Shown here one piece after another: positions 27,313-36,502 of a DNA stretch of 48,922 nt. The stretch spans positions 1-48,922 of the forward strand of contig JAIPFP010000012.1 of assembly GCA_021736575.1 (NCBI GenBank). Direction: 5' to 3'. The notes under the pieces were generated by a model that did no database searches, was not told the DNA's origin, and saw only the letters and a program-made list of their open reading frames with translations. Positions within the stretch are counted from its first letter, which is position 1. Each line of letters opens with the position of its first letter. This DNA is from Pirellula sp. (GTDB lineage: Bacteria > Planctomycetota > Planctomycetia > Pirellulales > Pirellulaceae). Position numbers and translations under genes: made by a program.

Positions 27313-27360
27313 GCGGCGCTTCGCTCTGCCCTGGGCTAGGTTCTTTGAGCCCGTTGGGCT
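27313..27360 (+). repeat. Two-part repeat element, left copy
   Basis: GCGGCGCTTCGCTCTGCCCT and the following GGGCT, a ten-base spacer, then AGCCCGTTGGGCT. The same element occurs inverted at 27793-27841, so the two copies flank the array and the monooxygenase gene. Confidence 0.85.
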
Positions 27361-27382
27361 AACGCTTAAACAACGCAGCCCA

Positions 27383-27775
<393 letters not shown>

Positions 27776-27792
27776 GGGATATATTCCTCTCT

Positions 27793-27841
27793 AGCCCAAC
27801 GGGCTTAAACGACGACAGCCCAGGGCAGAGCGAAACGCCGC
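27793..27841 (-). repeat. Two-part repeat element, right copy (inverted)
   Basis: On the minus strand this reads GCGGCGTTTCGCTCTGCCCT then GGGCT, a spacer, and AGCCCGTTGGGCT. It matches the copy at 27313-27360 with one mismatch in the first block and none in the second. It starts about 18 bases upstream of the monooxygenase start codon. Confidence 0.85.
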
Positions 27842-27868
27842 CCTGGGTCTACTCACGCCTATTCTACT

Positions 27869-28003
27869 CGTTCCCAGGCTCTGCCGCTCTGCCTGGGAAC
27901 GCATTGGTGTGGAGGCTCCTGCCTCCCGAGATCACAAACTAAGGATGCATTTCGGCGAGGCAGAGCCTCGCTTGCATTGAGTTACCAGGCAGAGCCTGGT
28001 AAC
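27869..28003. repeat. Cluster of palindromes sharing a GGCAGAGCC core
   Basis: Four hairpins lie close together: CGTTCCCAGGC / GCCTGGGAACG (27869-27901), GGAGGCTCCTGCCTCC (27911-27926), GCGAGGCAGAGCCTCGC (27955-27971) and GTTACCAGGCAGAGCCTGGT followed by AAC (27981-28003). Three of them carry CAGAGC or its complement in the loop region. They fill the space between the monooxygenase gene and the lipoprotein gene. Confidence 0.85.
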
Positions 28004-28041
28004 TAGATTGCACAGTGCAACAAAACTTGCAATCCGTGCCA

Positions 28042-28464
28042 CTAGAAATCTGCGGTTGGTTGTATGTTGACGTTGTCCCCTGCGGACTTCGGTACAACGA
28101 AGTCCTTGGTAGACACACCATCGGGAACCGTGTGAATGTCCCGAATCGGATTGAAAATCTGCTTACCTTGGTAAAACATCGGTATCTTCTTCCCGTCATA
28201 ACCACCAATCTCAATATTATAAACGCCCGGTGGGATGCCGGGTTCTGGTGCCTTTGCAGAATTGTAAACGCCATTCTCTACCATAAAGAGACGAACATGC
28301 CCTTGCGTGCCCTCCTCGACTCTTGGCGTGAATGAGACATATCCTGCAGGGATAGGTTTATCATTGAACGAAACGTTTCCGGAAATTTGCGAAAGTTTCG
28401 GCTTCGACGAGCAGCCAGCCACACAAGCAATCAAGAGGAGAGACGCAAAACGAAACGAGTGCAT
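28042..28464 (-). CDS. Small lipoprotein with transthyretin/carboxypeptidase-regulatory-like fold
   Basis: A 140-residue predicted lipoprotein: signal peptide MHSFRFASLLLIACVAGC with lipobox VAGC and acylated Cys18. The mature part has ISGNVSFNDKPIPAGYVSFT and PGVYNIEI, the pattern of a small beta-sandwich (GxVxxxGKPxxGxVxF) seen in carboxypeptidase regulatory-like domains. Planctomycete genomes commonly place such a lipoprotein beside a DUF1559 gene, as here, 99 bases downstream of it. No good ribosome binding site precedes the ATG on this strand; the AGGAGG at about 28484 reads on the plus strand. It is likely anchored in the envelope; role unknown. Confidence 0.87.
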   Translation of the reverse strand: MHSFRFASLLLIACVAGCSSKPKLSQISGNVSFNDKPIPAGYVSFTPRVEEGTQGHVRLFMVENGVYNSAKAPEPGIPPGVYNIEIGGYDGKKIPMFYQGKQIFNPIRDIHTVPDGVSTKDFVVPKSAGDNVNIQPTADF

Positions 28465-28563
28465 AATGGTTAGAATCTAAAAAAGGAGGTGCGGAAAGTT
28501 TCACTTAAAACCACGGCATGGATGGTTTCAGAGAGATCAACGCTCATGCCAGGAAACGTTTCT

Positions 28564-29679
28564 TTACTCGTTCCAACTGTCACCTAAAACTTGGCCATCC
28601 TGAGGTAGGCAAACTCTCGCAAAGGTAGTTACGTCAATGCTTGCGCTAAGCGAACGAACGCTTCCGTCGCCGACACCGGTTGTCATCGTTCCGGTATGCA
28701 TTGCTTGCGGTCGACGCCAGTCGCATTTTCTCTCTGTTGGACCGCTTTGAATGCCTCCTGGATTAGCAACGCCGTTGAACGGATTCCTAAAAGCTGGGTT
28801 GCTGCGTGGCCCAGGCCCATTGTTGAGCGTTGTTGCCGTTCGAAGCGGTGAGTCCAATAGTGGGCAGTCCCACCAAGCGTAACCATCAACGCCGCCATTA
28901 TTGTTGACTGCATTCAGGTTCGCTGCTGCCGGAGCTCCGTCACCCCAGTTACTGTGAGCTGCGTTCTTTCCACCTCTGGCCCAAATGCTAAATGTAAATG
29001 AACCGGTGGATAAATTGGGGGTCAAACCAGGAGTGGGAAAGTCTGGACCATAGCAAAATGCTTGACGCTCCACCACGAGAATCGTATTACTTAAACCGTC
29101 GGTCATGTTCGCAAATTTCCCGCTGGCGGTCATTGGGTGGCCGTCTGTCTGGGTCGTAGTGCATGCCGCTGCGTTGAGTGCATAGGTTGTTCCTCCATAG
29201 GGAACTCCGCCAGCCGATGTTCTGGCTGCAAAATTCGACAGGGCAAAACCCGTGAAACCTGCGCTGGAAAGCGTTGGATCATCGGGGCAAGCGAAACTCG
29301 GAACCTTATCGGTTCGAACGTTAAAGGATATCCCGTTCGCCTTTTGAACAATATTTCCTTGTTCGATGTACGGGAGCAGCAAGAAGTGTCCAGAAGCGAA
29401 TACCGTTGGTAACGTCGCCGACGAAGATCTGTCACCTTTCGCGAGCGCCCATGGCGGTAAGGTTTTGTTTGCGGACTCAAAATTATGAGCCGATAAAACC
29501 AACTGCTTCACGTTATTGCCACACTGCATGCGGCGAGCCGCGGCGCGAGCCGCTTGAACGGCGGGCAACAACAAGCCAACCAAAATACCGATGATGGCAA
29601 TCACCACCAACAGCTCGACCAAGGTAAATCCTCGAACTCGATTCGAAATGCTTGACGGTCTCACAATAAACGATCTCAC
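28564..29679 (-). CDS. DUF1559 family protein with prepilin leader
   Basis: A planctomycete-characteristic secreted protein (DUF1559, SBP_bac_10). It starts with a prepilin leader, [21 protein letters not shown] then [19 protein letters not shown], and ends with the family H-X9-DG motif ([12 protein letters not shown]) and a short tail. Length from the GTG at 29679 is about 371 residues. That start is chosen because TAAGG lies about nine bases upstream and gives a leader of normal size; an ATG at 29784 would add 35 residues and has no ribosome binding site. DUF1559 proteins occur in dozens of copies per genome and their function is unknown. It probably forms a two-gene unit with the lipoprotein. 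Confidence 0.93.
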   Translation of the reverse strand: MRSFIVRPSSISNRVRGFTLVELLVVIAIIGILVGLLLPAVQAARAAARRMQCGNNVKQLVLSAHNFESANKTLPPWALAKGDRSSSATLPTVFASGHFLLLPYIEQGNIVQKANGISFNVRTDKVPSFACPDDPTLSSAGFTGFALSNFAARTSAGGVPYGGTTYALNAAACTTTQTDGHPMTASGKFANMTDGLSNTILVVERQAFCYGPDFPTPGLTPNLSTGSFTFSIWARGGKNAAHSNWGDGAPAAANLNAVNNNGGVDGYAWWDCPLLDSPLRTATTLNNGPGPRSNPAFRNPFNGVANPGGIQSGPTERKCDWRRPQAMHTGTMTTGVGDGSVRSLSASIDVTTFARVCLPQDGQVLGDSWNE

Positions 29680-29894
29680 AATAGAAGACCTTATCAGTTT
29701 CAGGGGAAAAGTCGGCAAGAATTTTGTTCTGGAAAGGAAGAACGAATGATTAAACGCGCACCGTACTCGTCGTAACCCTAGCATAACGGTGCATCATTGT
29801 CAATAATTCTGCGTCTTTGGGGGAGGCGTTTTGCCGTTAGGACAAGCTGGCAACGAAGGAGTATGCTTAATAGACTTGAAACGCATTCTCAAGA

Positions 29895-31337
29895 CTATTT
29901 AACATCAACCATGCCAGGTGCTCGATTGCCGTCCCCTTTTTGGTTGGTCAACGCATCTCCAAGTTCATTGCGTACTTGATCGGCATAGGACTGGAGCCGG
30001 ATCATCACTTCCGGATTCTTGGCCGCGACGTCCAGTCCCTCGCCCACATCCACCGACATGTGATAGAGCTCTGGCTGCTCGATTTTCACCTGCTTGTACT
30101 TGCCAGGAATGCCACCTTTACCGGCTGCCTGATCCTTCATGCTTCGATAGGTGTGCGGGAATTGAAGTTTCCACTGGCCGTCACCGCTGACGACCGATTG
30201 CAATTGATTTTGCTCATAGTAAAACGCGTAGAACTCGTGGGGGTTCTTGGCATCCGGCTGGTTGCTAATCATCGGCCAGACATCGAGGCCGTCGATCTTG
30301 TGCTCCGGTAGCTTGGCTCCGATAAGGCCGGCGATCGTTGGAAACAGATCGATCGTCATGCACATTCGGTCGTCGGTTGCACCCGCGCGAATATGCCCCG
30401 GCCACTGCATCAGACACGGAACGCGAACGCCCCCTTCCCAGGCAGTCCCTTTGCCCTCACGCAGCGGACCTGCTGAGCCCGCATGATCGCCATAGCTCAA
30501 CCAAGGACCGTTATCCGAAGTGAAGATGACGAGCGTGTTGTCCAGCACTCCGTTTCGTTTGAGTGAACTCATGACTTCACCTACAGACCAATCGATTTCG
30601 GCGATCACATCGCCAAAGAGTCCGCGTTCGGTCTTGCCCTTGAACTTGTCACTTACATAAAGTGGGACGTGGCACATGCTGTGAGCAAGGTATAGCAAGA
30701 AAGGTCTATCTTTGTTGCGGTCGATGAAGTTGACTGCAAATTCGGTGTAGCGGGTAGTCAGCTGAGTCTGGTCCTCGGGCGTGACGTCGGCGTCAATGAT
30801 CTCGTCCCCTTCGATTAGCGGCAAATCAGGGAAGCCTCCTTTGCCAGTCTTGTCTCGTTTGGTCTCGGGATGATGGGGCCACATATCGTTCGAGTAAGGC
30901 AAACCCAAGTATTCATCGAAGCCATTGTGTGTTGGTAAGAAGGGTTTGTGATGGCCGAGGTGCCATTTGCCTACCGCGCACGTCGCGTAGTCTTTCTGCT
31001 TGGCCATTTCCGCGAGCGTCATTTCGGATTCGGCAATTCCAATCTTGCTTTGCGGCCCGAGGGCACCATGAATACCGAGCCGATTGGAGTAGCAGCCAGT
31101 TAGCAAAGCGGTACGCGAGGCAGAGCAAACCGCTTGAGACACGTGGAAGTTCGTAAACTTGGTACCCGCCCTTGCCATCGCATCGAGATGGGGCGTTGCG
31201 TAGCCTTGGGCTCCAAATGGCCCGATGTCAGCGTAGCCCATATCATCGATGAAGATGATCACCACGTTTGGCGTCGCGGCTCTGGCGACAGAAATGGAGA
31301 GCAAAAAAACGAGGAAAAGACAGGTGGGGAACTTCAT
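29895..31337 (-). CDS. Arylsulfatase (family S1), secreted
   Basis: A 480-residue sulfatase that hydrolyses sulfate esters in the periplasm or outside. Signal peptide MKFPTCLFLVFLLSISVARA. The active-site motif is C71-S-A-S-R followed by TALLTG; Cys71 must be converted to formylglycine. Asp31 and Asp32 (FIDDMGYADIG) and SDNGP supply metal ligands, and GKWHLG is the usual catalytic block. The ATG at 31337 is used: it follows the upstream sulfatase stop by four bases, and longer readings overlap that gene. It is the last gene of the minus-strand sulfatase/symporter run. Its sequence is closest in pattern to the sulfatase at 42937-44862 (both share YADIGPFGA and PYSNDM). Substrate unknown. Confidence 0.93.
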   Translation of the reverse strand: MKFPTCLFLVFLLSISVARAATPNVVIIFIDDMGYADIGPFGAQGYATPHLDAMARAGTKFTNFHVSQAVCSASRTALLTGCYSNRLGIHGALGPQSKIGIAESEMTLAEMAKQKDYATCAVGKWHLGHHKPFLPTHNGFDEYLGLPYSNDMWPHHPETKRDKTGKGGFPDLPLIEGDEIIDADVTPEDQTQLTTRYTEFAVNFIDRNKDRPFLLYLAHSMCHVPLYVSDKFKGKTERGLFGDVIAEIDWSVGEVMSSLKRNGVLDNTLVIFTSDNGPWLSYGDHAGSAGPLREGKGTAWEGGVRVPCLMQWPGHIRAGATDDRMCMTIDLFPTIAGLIGAKLPEHKIDGLDVWPMISNQPDAKNPHEFYAFYYEQNQLQSVVSGDGQWKLQFPHTYRSMKDQAAGKGGIPGKYKQVKIEQPELYHMSVDVGEGLDVAAKNPEVMIRLQSYADQVRNELGDALTNQKGDGNRAPGMVDVK

Positions 31338-31341
31338 GGGA

Positions 31342-32898
31342 CTACTTGCTTTCGTTGGCTTTGGGTTTTCGCTTGGGTTTGTTTTCCGTCGGCTGTTCGA
31401 GGCCATCATCGGGTTGGTTCCAAAGTCGCCATGGATCGTCTAATCGACGCATCTCGGCCAACAACAACCCTTCCATCTTCTTTAATTGTTCCGCATAGCG
31501 AGGATCGTCAGCCAAATTCACTTGATCTCGGGCAGGCTTGATGTTGGATATCGCCATTACGCGCGGGTCATGATGTTCGATCAGAAACTCATCGGGGTTT
31601 TCGCGAAGATTGAACAGTTGGGTTTTGCGGACGGAGCCGTCCAGGACGTCAAACTTGACAAGTTTCCAATCGCCCTGCTTGACACAACGCATGCCGGGTT
31701 TCGTGCCGCCGTTATAAACACCATAAAGTACGTCGCGCAGCGTTGTCTTTTCACCCTTGAGGACAGGTTTGAAGCTCATTCCTTCGTTGGATTCAGGAGC
31801 GGCAACGCCCGTCAAATCGCAAAGCGTCGCAAGCAAGTCGAGCAAGTAGATGTTTCCCTCGACGCGTGACCCTGGCTTGATGCCAGGTCCTTGGACGATA
31901 AACGGTACGCGCCAAGAATGCTCGTAAAGATTTTGCTTTCCTTGCAAACCATGCCTCCCGATCGCGATGCCATGATCGGAAGTATAAAAGATATAGGTGT
32001 TCTCCCATTCACCCATGGCCTTCAATCGATCGAATACGCGTCCGATCTGAATATCGATGTTCTCGCTACATGCGAACTCGCGGCCAAGTTCGTTGCGAAT
32101 GGTGCGTTCGTCCCGACGCTCCCATACACCGCTGACTGCGACTTCATCCCGAAGCCCCGGGTTGCCATGCGGAAACGGGTGTTCGGGCAGGTAGTTCGAC
32201 GGAAGTGCAGGTTGTTTTGAATTCGCTGGCGGCGGGTTTTTAGGATCCGTGTGATTAACGGCCCCGTACTTCTGAAGAAGCTCCGGCGTGCCATCGCGAG
32301 TATCATGCGGGTGCGAGAAGCCAAAGTGGATCAGGAATGGCTTGTTGTCCTTGGCCGTTTCTCTTTCTCCAAGGTAGTCGAGCACTTGCTGTGCATGCCA
32401 TGCACTGCCGGTTTCATCTGTTCCGCCGCGCTTGCTGGCGTCGCGACGGACCGTGAATTGCATATTGGCCGCTTCGTAGCTATTTCCAAGCTTGCATGTT
32501 CGCATCGTTGAGTAGCCAGCCCGATTGAAAACGGCCGGGATGGTATTCAGCTCAAGGTTGGGAGGGCAATGCTCTTTGGCTCCGGGCCCGATCGGCAAAT
32601 GCCAAACCGTCCGTCCGCACATCATCATGTGTCGCGATGGCGTACATACCGCCCCAACAAAAGCACCCATATGGTACGCGCCATCCAAAACCATCCCGCC
32701 ACGGGCTAGCCGATCGATGTTGGGAGTATCCAAGATCGATTGCGGGTTGTAGACCTTGAGGTCGAATGGAGATTGATCGTCCACAAGGATGAACAGAATA
32801 TTCGAGCGTTTATCGCCGGCTAGCAAACTCGGAGCTACGAGGAGCGTCAGAGCAATCGCGACAAGGGCACTCGCTCTCAAGGTGGTGAAGGGTGGCAC
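31342..32898 (-). CDS. Sulfatase (family S1), secreted
   Basis: A sulfatase of about 518 residues. From the GTG at 32898 the protein starts MPPFTTLRASALVAIALTLL and VAPSLLAGDK, a good signal peptide. The formylglycine motif is C85-T-P-S-R, followed by the unusual HMMMCGRTVW instead of xxLLTG. ILVDDQSP and YTSDHGIAIGRHG give the metal site. The open frame continues upstream to 33132, but that extension runs straight through the palindrome at 32939-32992, giving LVTRRVSEG-like residues, and is not credible as protein. The C-terminus is Lys-rich (KPKRKPKANESK). It lies downstream of the symporter gene and four bases before the next sulfatase. SDHGxxxGxHG resembles choline- or iduronate-sulfatase-like members; substrate uncertain. 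Confidence 0.9.
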   Translation of the reverse strand: MPPFTTLRASALVAIALTLLVAPSLLAGDKRSNILFILVDDQSPFDLKVYNPQSILDTPNIDRLARGGMVLDGAYHMGAFVGAVCTPSRHMMMCGRTVWHLPIGPGAKEHCPPNLELNTIPAVFNRAGYSTMRTCKLGNSYEAANMQFTVRRDASKRGGTDETGSAWHAQQVLDYLGERETAKDNKPFLIHFGFSHPHDTRDGTPELLQKYGAVNHTDPKNPPPANSKQPALPSNYLPEHPFPHGNPGLRDEVAVSGVWERRDERTIRNELGREFACSENIDIQIGRVFDRLKAMGEWENTYIFYTSDHGIAIGRHGLQGKQNLYEHSWRVPFIVQGPGIKPGSRVEGNIYLLDLLATLCDLTGVAAPESNEGMSFKPVLKGEKTTLRDVLYGVYNGGTKPGMRCVKQGDWKLVKFDVLDGSVRKTQLFNLRENPDEFLIEHHDPRVMAISNIKPARDQVNLADDPRYAEQLKKMEGLLLAEMRRLDDPWRLWNQPDDGLEQPTENKPKRKPKANESK

Positions 32899-32938
32899 GC
32901 TGATTTCTGGATAGACCCGTTTTTGGCGGCAGTTTGAC

Positions 32939-32992
32939 AACCCGACGCGTAAGCGAGGGACCGAGTGCAATCCCTCGCTCACGCGTCGGGTT
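32939..32992. repeat. AACCCGACGCG palindrome
   Basis: Arms of 22 bases at 32939-32960 (AACCCGACGCGTAAGCGAGG plus GA) and 32971-32992, with one mismatch, around a ten-base loop. It lies between the symporter gene and the next sulfatase within the same transcription unit, so it would form a strong hairpin in the mRNA. It is related to the core at 6159-6214. Confidence 0.93.
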
Positions 32993-33134
32993 ACCAAATC
33001 ATTGCGAAAGAGAACGCGCACTTTCGCGGAGCAAAAGGGGACAGAAAGCAAGACGGCCTCCAAGCTCCGCTTGCGAACGAACTTGGGTAGGAGGTCCAGT
33101 ACGAGACATAGGCCGTGAGCGAATCGTATCATTG

Positions 33135-34730
33135 TTATTTGTGCTTTCTACTTCGAGTTCTCTCGGTTGAGCCAGTGTGCGTATGACGCGGCTTTGCCTT
33201 CGGAAAAGCAACATCGACCAGCCAAGCCATCGCACAGGTTGAGAAGCTTGCAATGACCGCTGCCCACCAACCATGAATTTGCCAAGAGTAATTCTCAGCA
33301 ACCGAAATTCCAATTTGTTTCAATGCCCAGGAGGTTGGCACCAACACCAATAAGGACGTGATACCAAACCCAAACAACATTCCAATCAAGAGCGAAGACT
33401 GGGAGAAGTCGCGTTTCGACTGCCCCAACATAAAGACTCCAAGAACTAATCCCGACGCGAAACCAGCAACCGTAATCACTTGTCTCACGATTGAGTCACT
33501 TTGGAGCGCGGGGGACCAAGCAACGACGATTGCAACTCCGATTTGGAGCACACCAAAAATGGCCGTCCACCATTGACTAGCTCGCGTCAAACTCGCATCG
33601 ATCGCGTCCCCTTGGGTGGGTTGGCCAAGCTCCTGGAGTCGACGCTCTTTCGCGGGCTTGATGAAGTCGTTGACGATTGCGGAGGCGCTACCGCTCAAAG
33701 AACTGGACAACGTCGACATGGCCACGCTAAAGACTGCGGCCAAGGTGATACCGCAGATCCCAATCGGCATATCTTGAACAATAAACAATGCAAAGACTTG
33801 ATCTTTTACTTCTGCCGGTTTCGTTAGACCCTGTGCGTAAAAGGCGGCAAGCCCGACACCCACGAACAAAAAAAGTGCAAACTGCAAAAAGATAAACGGT
33901 CCACTCAAACCGAGAGCGAGTCTCGCTTGCCCTTCGTTGCGAGAACAAAGATAACGCTGCACCATCATCTGATCGGTGCCGTGCGTTGCCAAACAAAGAA
34001 AACAACCTCCAATCACGCCGGCCCAAATGTTTTCCGTTTTCAAGCTAAACGCCCACTGCACCATGTCGAATTTGCGCTCTTGGTTTCCATAGTCCACGAT
34101 GCCTTGAATTCCGTTGGGCAAACCGTTGGCAATCACTCCAATCGCGACCACCGCTCCAATCAAATAGACGATGAGTTGGATGCAATCGTTCCAGACTACA
34201 CTTTTGATTCCGCCGAGACTCGAATAGATAATGGTTGCAACACCCATGAGCAGAACGCACAGGCTCGTATCGAAATTGGTCACCTTGTTCAAAACCAAGC
34301 CTGTCAAATACAAACGCAGTCCATCTGCAATGGTACGCGTGAGCATGAAGATCAACGACGCAGTACGTTGCGTGAGACCGCCGAACCGTTGATGGAGTAT
34401 TTCGTAAGCGGTCAAAATTTCGCCTCGAAAATAGCCTGGCATGAGCCAAGCAATTACGATCAATCGCCCGAGCACAAATCCGATCGCCAATTGCAAGAAA
34501 CTACAATTTCCTCCTGCCGCGAATATGACCCCTGGAATACTGAGAAAGGTTACAGCGCTGGTCTCCGTTGCAACGATGGAACCCAATACGGCATACCAAG
34601 GAAGACTGCGATCGCCGACCAAGAAGCCAGAGAGATTGGTCGGCCCACGTCCAATCCAAATCCCAAGACAGAGTGTCAGTAAAACGTAGACGACGACAAT
34701 GACGCTGTCGACGACCGAAATATTCAGCAT
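33135..34730 (-). CDS. Sodium:solute symporter (SSS family)
   Basis: A polytopic inner-membrane transporter of 531 residues with roughly thirteen hydrophobic segments, in the SSS family (LeuT fold) that includes SGLT-type sugar and PutP-type carriers. Visible family features are the N-terminal GRGPTNLSGFLVGDRSLPWY, GEILTAYEILHQRFG, SLGGIKSVVWNDCIQ and AAVFSVAMSTLSSSLSGSAS with the Ser residues of the Na2 site. The C-terminal tail is basic. Upstream is a sulfatase gene ending 26 bases away; downstream, after a hairpin, come two more sulfatases. The context suggests uptake of a sugar or organic product released by those sulfatases, but the substrate cannot be read from sequence. Confidence 0.93.
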   Translation of the reverse strand: MLNISVVDSVIVVVYVLLTLCLGIWIGRGPTNLSGFLVGDRSLPWYAVLGSIVATETSAVTFLSIPGVIFAAGGNCSFLQLAIGFVLGRLIVIAWLMPGYFRGEILTAYEILHQRFGGLTQRTASLIFMLTRTIADGLRLYLTGLVLNKVTNFDTSLCVLLMGVATIIYSSLGGIKSVVWNDCIQLIVYLIGAVVAIGVIANGLPNGIQGIVDYGNQERKFDMVQWAFSLKTENIWAGVIGGCFLCLATHGTDQMMVQRYLCSRNEGQARLALGLSGPFIFLQFALFLFVGVGLAAFYAQGLTKPAEVKDQVFALFIVQDMPIGICGITLAAVFSVAMSTLSSSLSGSASAIVNDFIKPAKERRLQELGQPTQGDAIDASLTRASQWWTAIFGVLQIGVAIVVAWSPALQSDSIVRQVITVAGFASGLVLGVFMLGQSKRDFSQSSLLIGMLFGFGITSLLVLVPTSWALKQIGISVAENYSWQIHGWWAAVIASFSTCAMAWLVDVAFPKAKPRHTHTGSTERTRSRKHK

Positions 34731-34756
34731 GAAAGTCCTTTGGTATCTATATTGTT

Positions 34757-36502
34757 CTACTGCGAGCTATTCTTGTTGTTCTTTTTATTCCCACCATCGA
34801 GCGGCCATGGCATAACACCCACACGTTTGGCCCACTCGTCCCACCGACCGGACATTTCCTTGAGGGGTTGGGGATATTGTATTGCAAGATTGTTCATCTC
34901 GGTGCGGTCCGCCTCGATATTGTAAAGTTCCCAGTCGCCCGGATGTTTCGAGACCAATTTCCATTCTCCCATACGAACGGCGCGATTGCCCTCGTGTTCC
35001 CAAAAGAGAGGATTCGGGCGATGGATCGGAGAGCCAGCAAACGCTGGGGAAAGGCTCACACCCTCCATCGGCTGAATGAGATTACCATCGTACTCGGTTG
35101 GATACTTGGCACCCGAAACGTCTACGCAAGTCGCCATCAGATCGATGAGATGACCCGGCTGGCGCTCCAGTTGGCCGTTACGTCCGGCAGGAATTCCTTT
35201 TGGCCAATGAGCGATCAGGGGCGTGCTGATCCCACCTTCGTGCTGCCAATGTTTGTATTCACGAAAGGGAGTATTGCTGACGTTAGCCCATGACCTTCCA
35301 TAGGCGATATACGTGTCCGCAGCGCCGGGCATGACTCCTTCGCCTTGGCGCATCGGATAGCCATCGCGAGTCTGTTTCGGAATCATATCCGGTTGAAGAT
35401 AATCCTTGGGTAACGCAGGCAGAGTGGGCGATTCACCACGAGGAATGAACGGCCCGTTTCGGCCTATCGCTTCGGCGCATCCGCCGTTGTCTTGCAAGAA
35501 CAAGATCAAAGTGTTCTCGTATTGGCCGTTCTTCTTAAGCGTATCAACAAGACGCCCGATTCCTTGATCCATACAGTCGAGCATTGCAGCATAGACTTCC
35601 ATGCAGCGAGACTCCCATTCCTTGTTTTTGACGTTGCTCCAATTGCCAGCTTGAGGCGAAATTTGCCAGCGAGGGTCGATCAAGCCAATCTGCTTCATCT
35701 TTTCAAGGCGTGCGGTTCGGATGGTGTCGTAGCCAGCGTCGTATCGGCCTTTGACTTTGGCGATGTCCGATTCCTTGGCATGCATGGGCCAGTGCGCAGA
35801 GGTGTGAGCCATATAAAGAAAGAATGGTCTATCGTTGTTTTGCTGATGATGCTCGGTGATGAACTTGGCTGCATGATCGTTGATAGCATCGGTGTAATAG
35901 AACTCTTTTGGTTGGTACTCTAAATCCGCGTATGGCGAGATAAATTGATTGTCGCGAACCAGTGTGTTTGGATCGTAGAAACTGCCTGCCCCGTGGATCG
36001 TTCCGTAGAATCGATCAAAGCCGCGTTGCAATGGCCAATTATGTTTATCGGACTCGCTCTTGGGCTTGGCTTGCTTGGTCACATGCCATTTACCGGTCAT
36101 GTACGTCGCGTAACCGGCGGATTTGACCGCCTCGGCAATCGTGACACACCGCTTATTGAGATCACCAGCATAGGCATCGCCGACTTTCGTGCTCCAGTCG
36201 TCGACCATATGACCGATCCCCGCTTGGTGCGAATAGAGTCCTGTCAACAAGGCGGCACGTGTGGGACAACAGCGAGCTGTATTGTAAAACTGCGTAAACC
36301 GCAGGCCACCTTGCGCGAGGGCGTCGAGATTGGGAGTATGGATCTCGCCGCCATAACAACCTATGTCCGAATAGCCAACGTCATCGGCCATGATCAGTAT
36401 GATGTTCGGCGGCGAATTGGAAGCGAGAATCGGTGTTCCAATAGCGGCCAGAAATGCGAGAGCGAGGACACGAAAGGTTGGACGCGAAGGTGGAATGATC
36501 AT
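34757..36502 (-). CDS. Arylsulfatase (PAS-like S1 sulfatase), secreted
   Basis: A 581-residue sulfatase with signal peptide RVLALAFLAAIGTPILAS. The active-site motif is C78-C79-P-T-R followed by AALLTGLYSHQAG; Cys78 fits the C-x-P-x-R consensus and Cys79 takes the x position. IMADDVGYSDIGCYGGEI, GKWHV, AHTSAHWPMHA and LQDNGGCAE complete a pattern close to the Pseudomonas aeruginosa arylsulfatase group. There is a C-terminal subdomain ending in an Asn/Lys-rich tail. The start overlaps the stop of the upstream sulfatase by four bases (ATGA), so the two are translationally coupled. Arylsulfatase activity is expected; the natural substrate is unknown. Confidence 0.93.
   Translation of the reverse strand: MIIPPSRPTFRVLALAFLAAIGTPILASNSPPNIILIMADDVGYSDIGCYGGEIHTPNLDALAQGGLRFTQFYNTARCCPTRAALLTGLYSHQAGIGHMVDDWSTKVGDAYAGDLNKRCVTIAEAVKSAGYATYMTGKWHVTKQAKPKSESDKHNWPLQRGFDRFYGTIHGAGSFYDPNTLVRDNQFISPYADLEYQPKEFYYTDAINDHAAKFITEHHQQNNDRPFFLYMAHTSAHWPMHAKESDIAKVKGRYDAGYDTIRTARLEKMKQIGLIDPRWQISPQAGNWSNVKNKEWESRCMEVYAAMLDCMDQGIGRLVDTLKKNGQYENTLILFLQDNGGCAEAIGRNGPFIPRGESPTLPALPKDYLQPDMIPKQTRDGYPMRQGEGVMPGAADTYIAYGRSWANVSNTPFREYKHWQHEGGISTPLIAHWPKGIPAGRNGQLERQPGHLIDLMATCVDVSGAKYPTEYDGNLIQPMEGVSLSPAFAGSPIHRPNPLFWEHEGNRAVRMGEWKLVSKHPGDWELYNIEADRTEMNNLAIQYPQPLKEMSGRWDEWAKRVGVMPWPLDGGNKKNNKNSSQ

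Noticed and set aside
28484..28490. AGGAGG on the plus strand in front of the lipoprotein gene
   Set aside because: It is on the opposite strand to the genes there and no plus-strand gene follows it.
33926..34682. 251-residue plus-strand frame opposite the symporter
   Set aside because: It is antisense to membrane helices of a clear transporter gene; its polar composition is a strand artefact.
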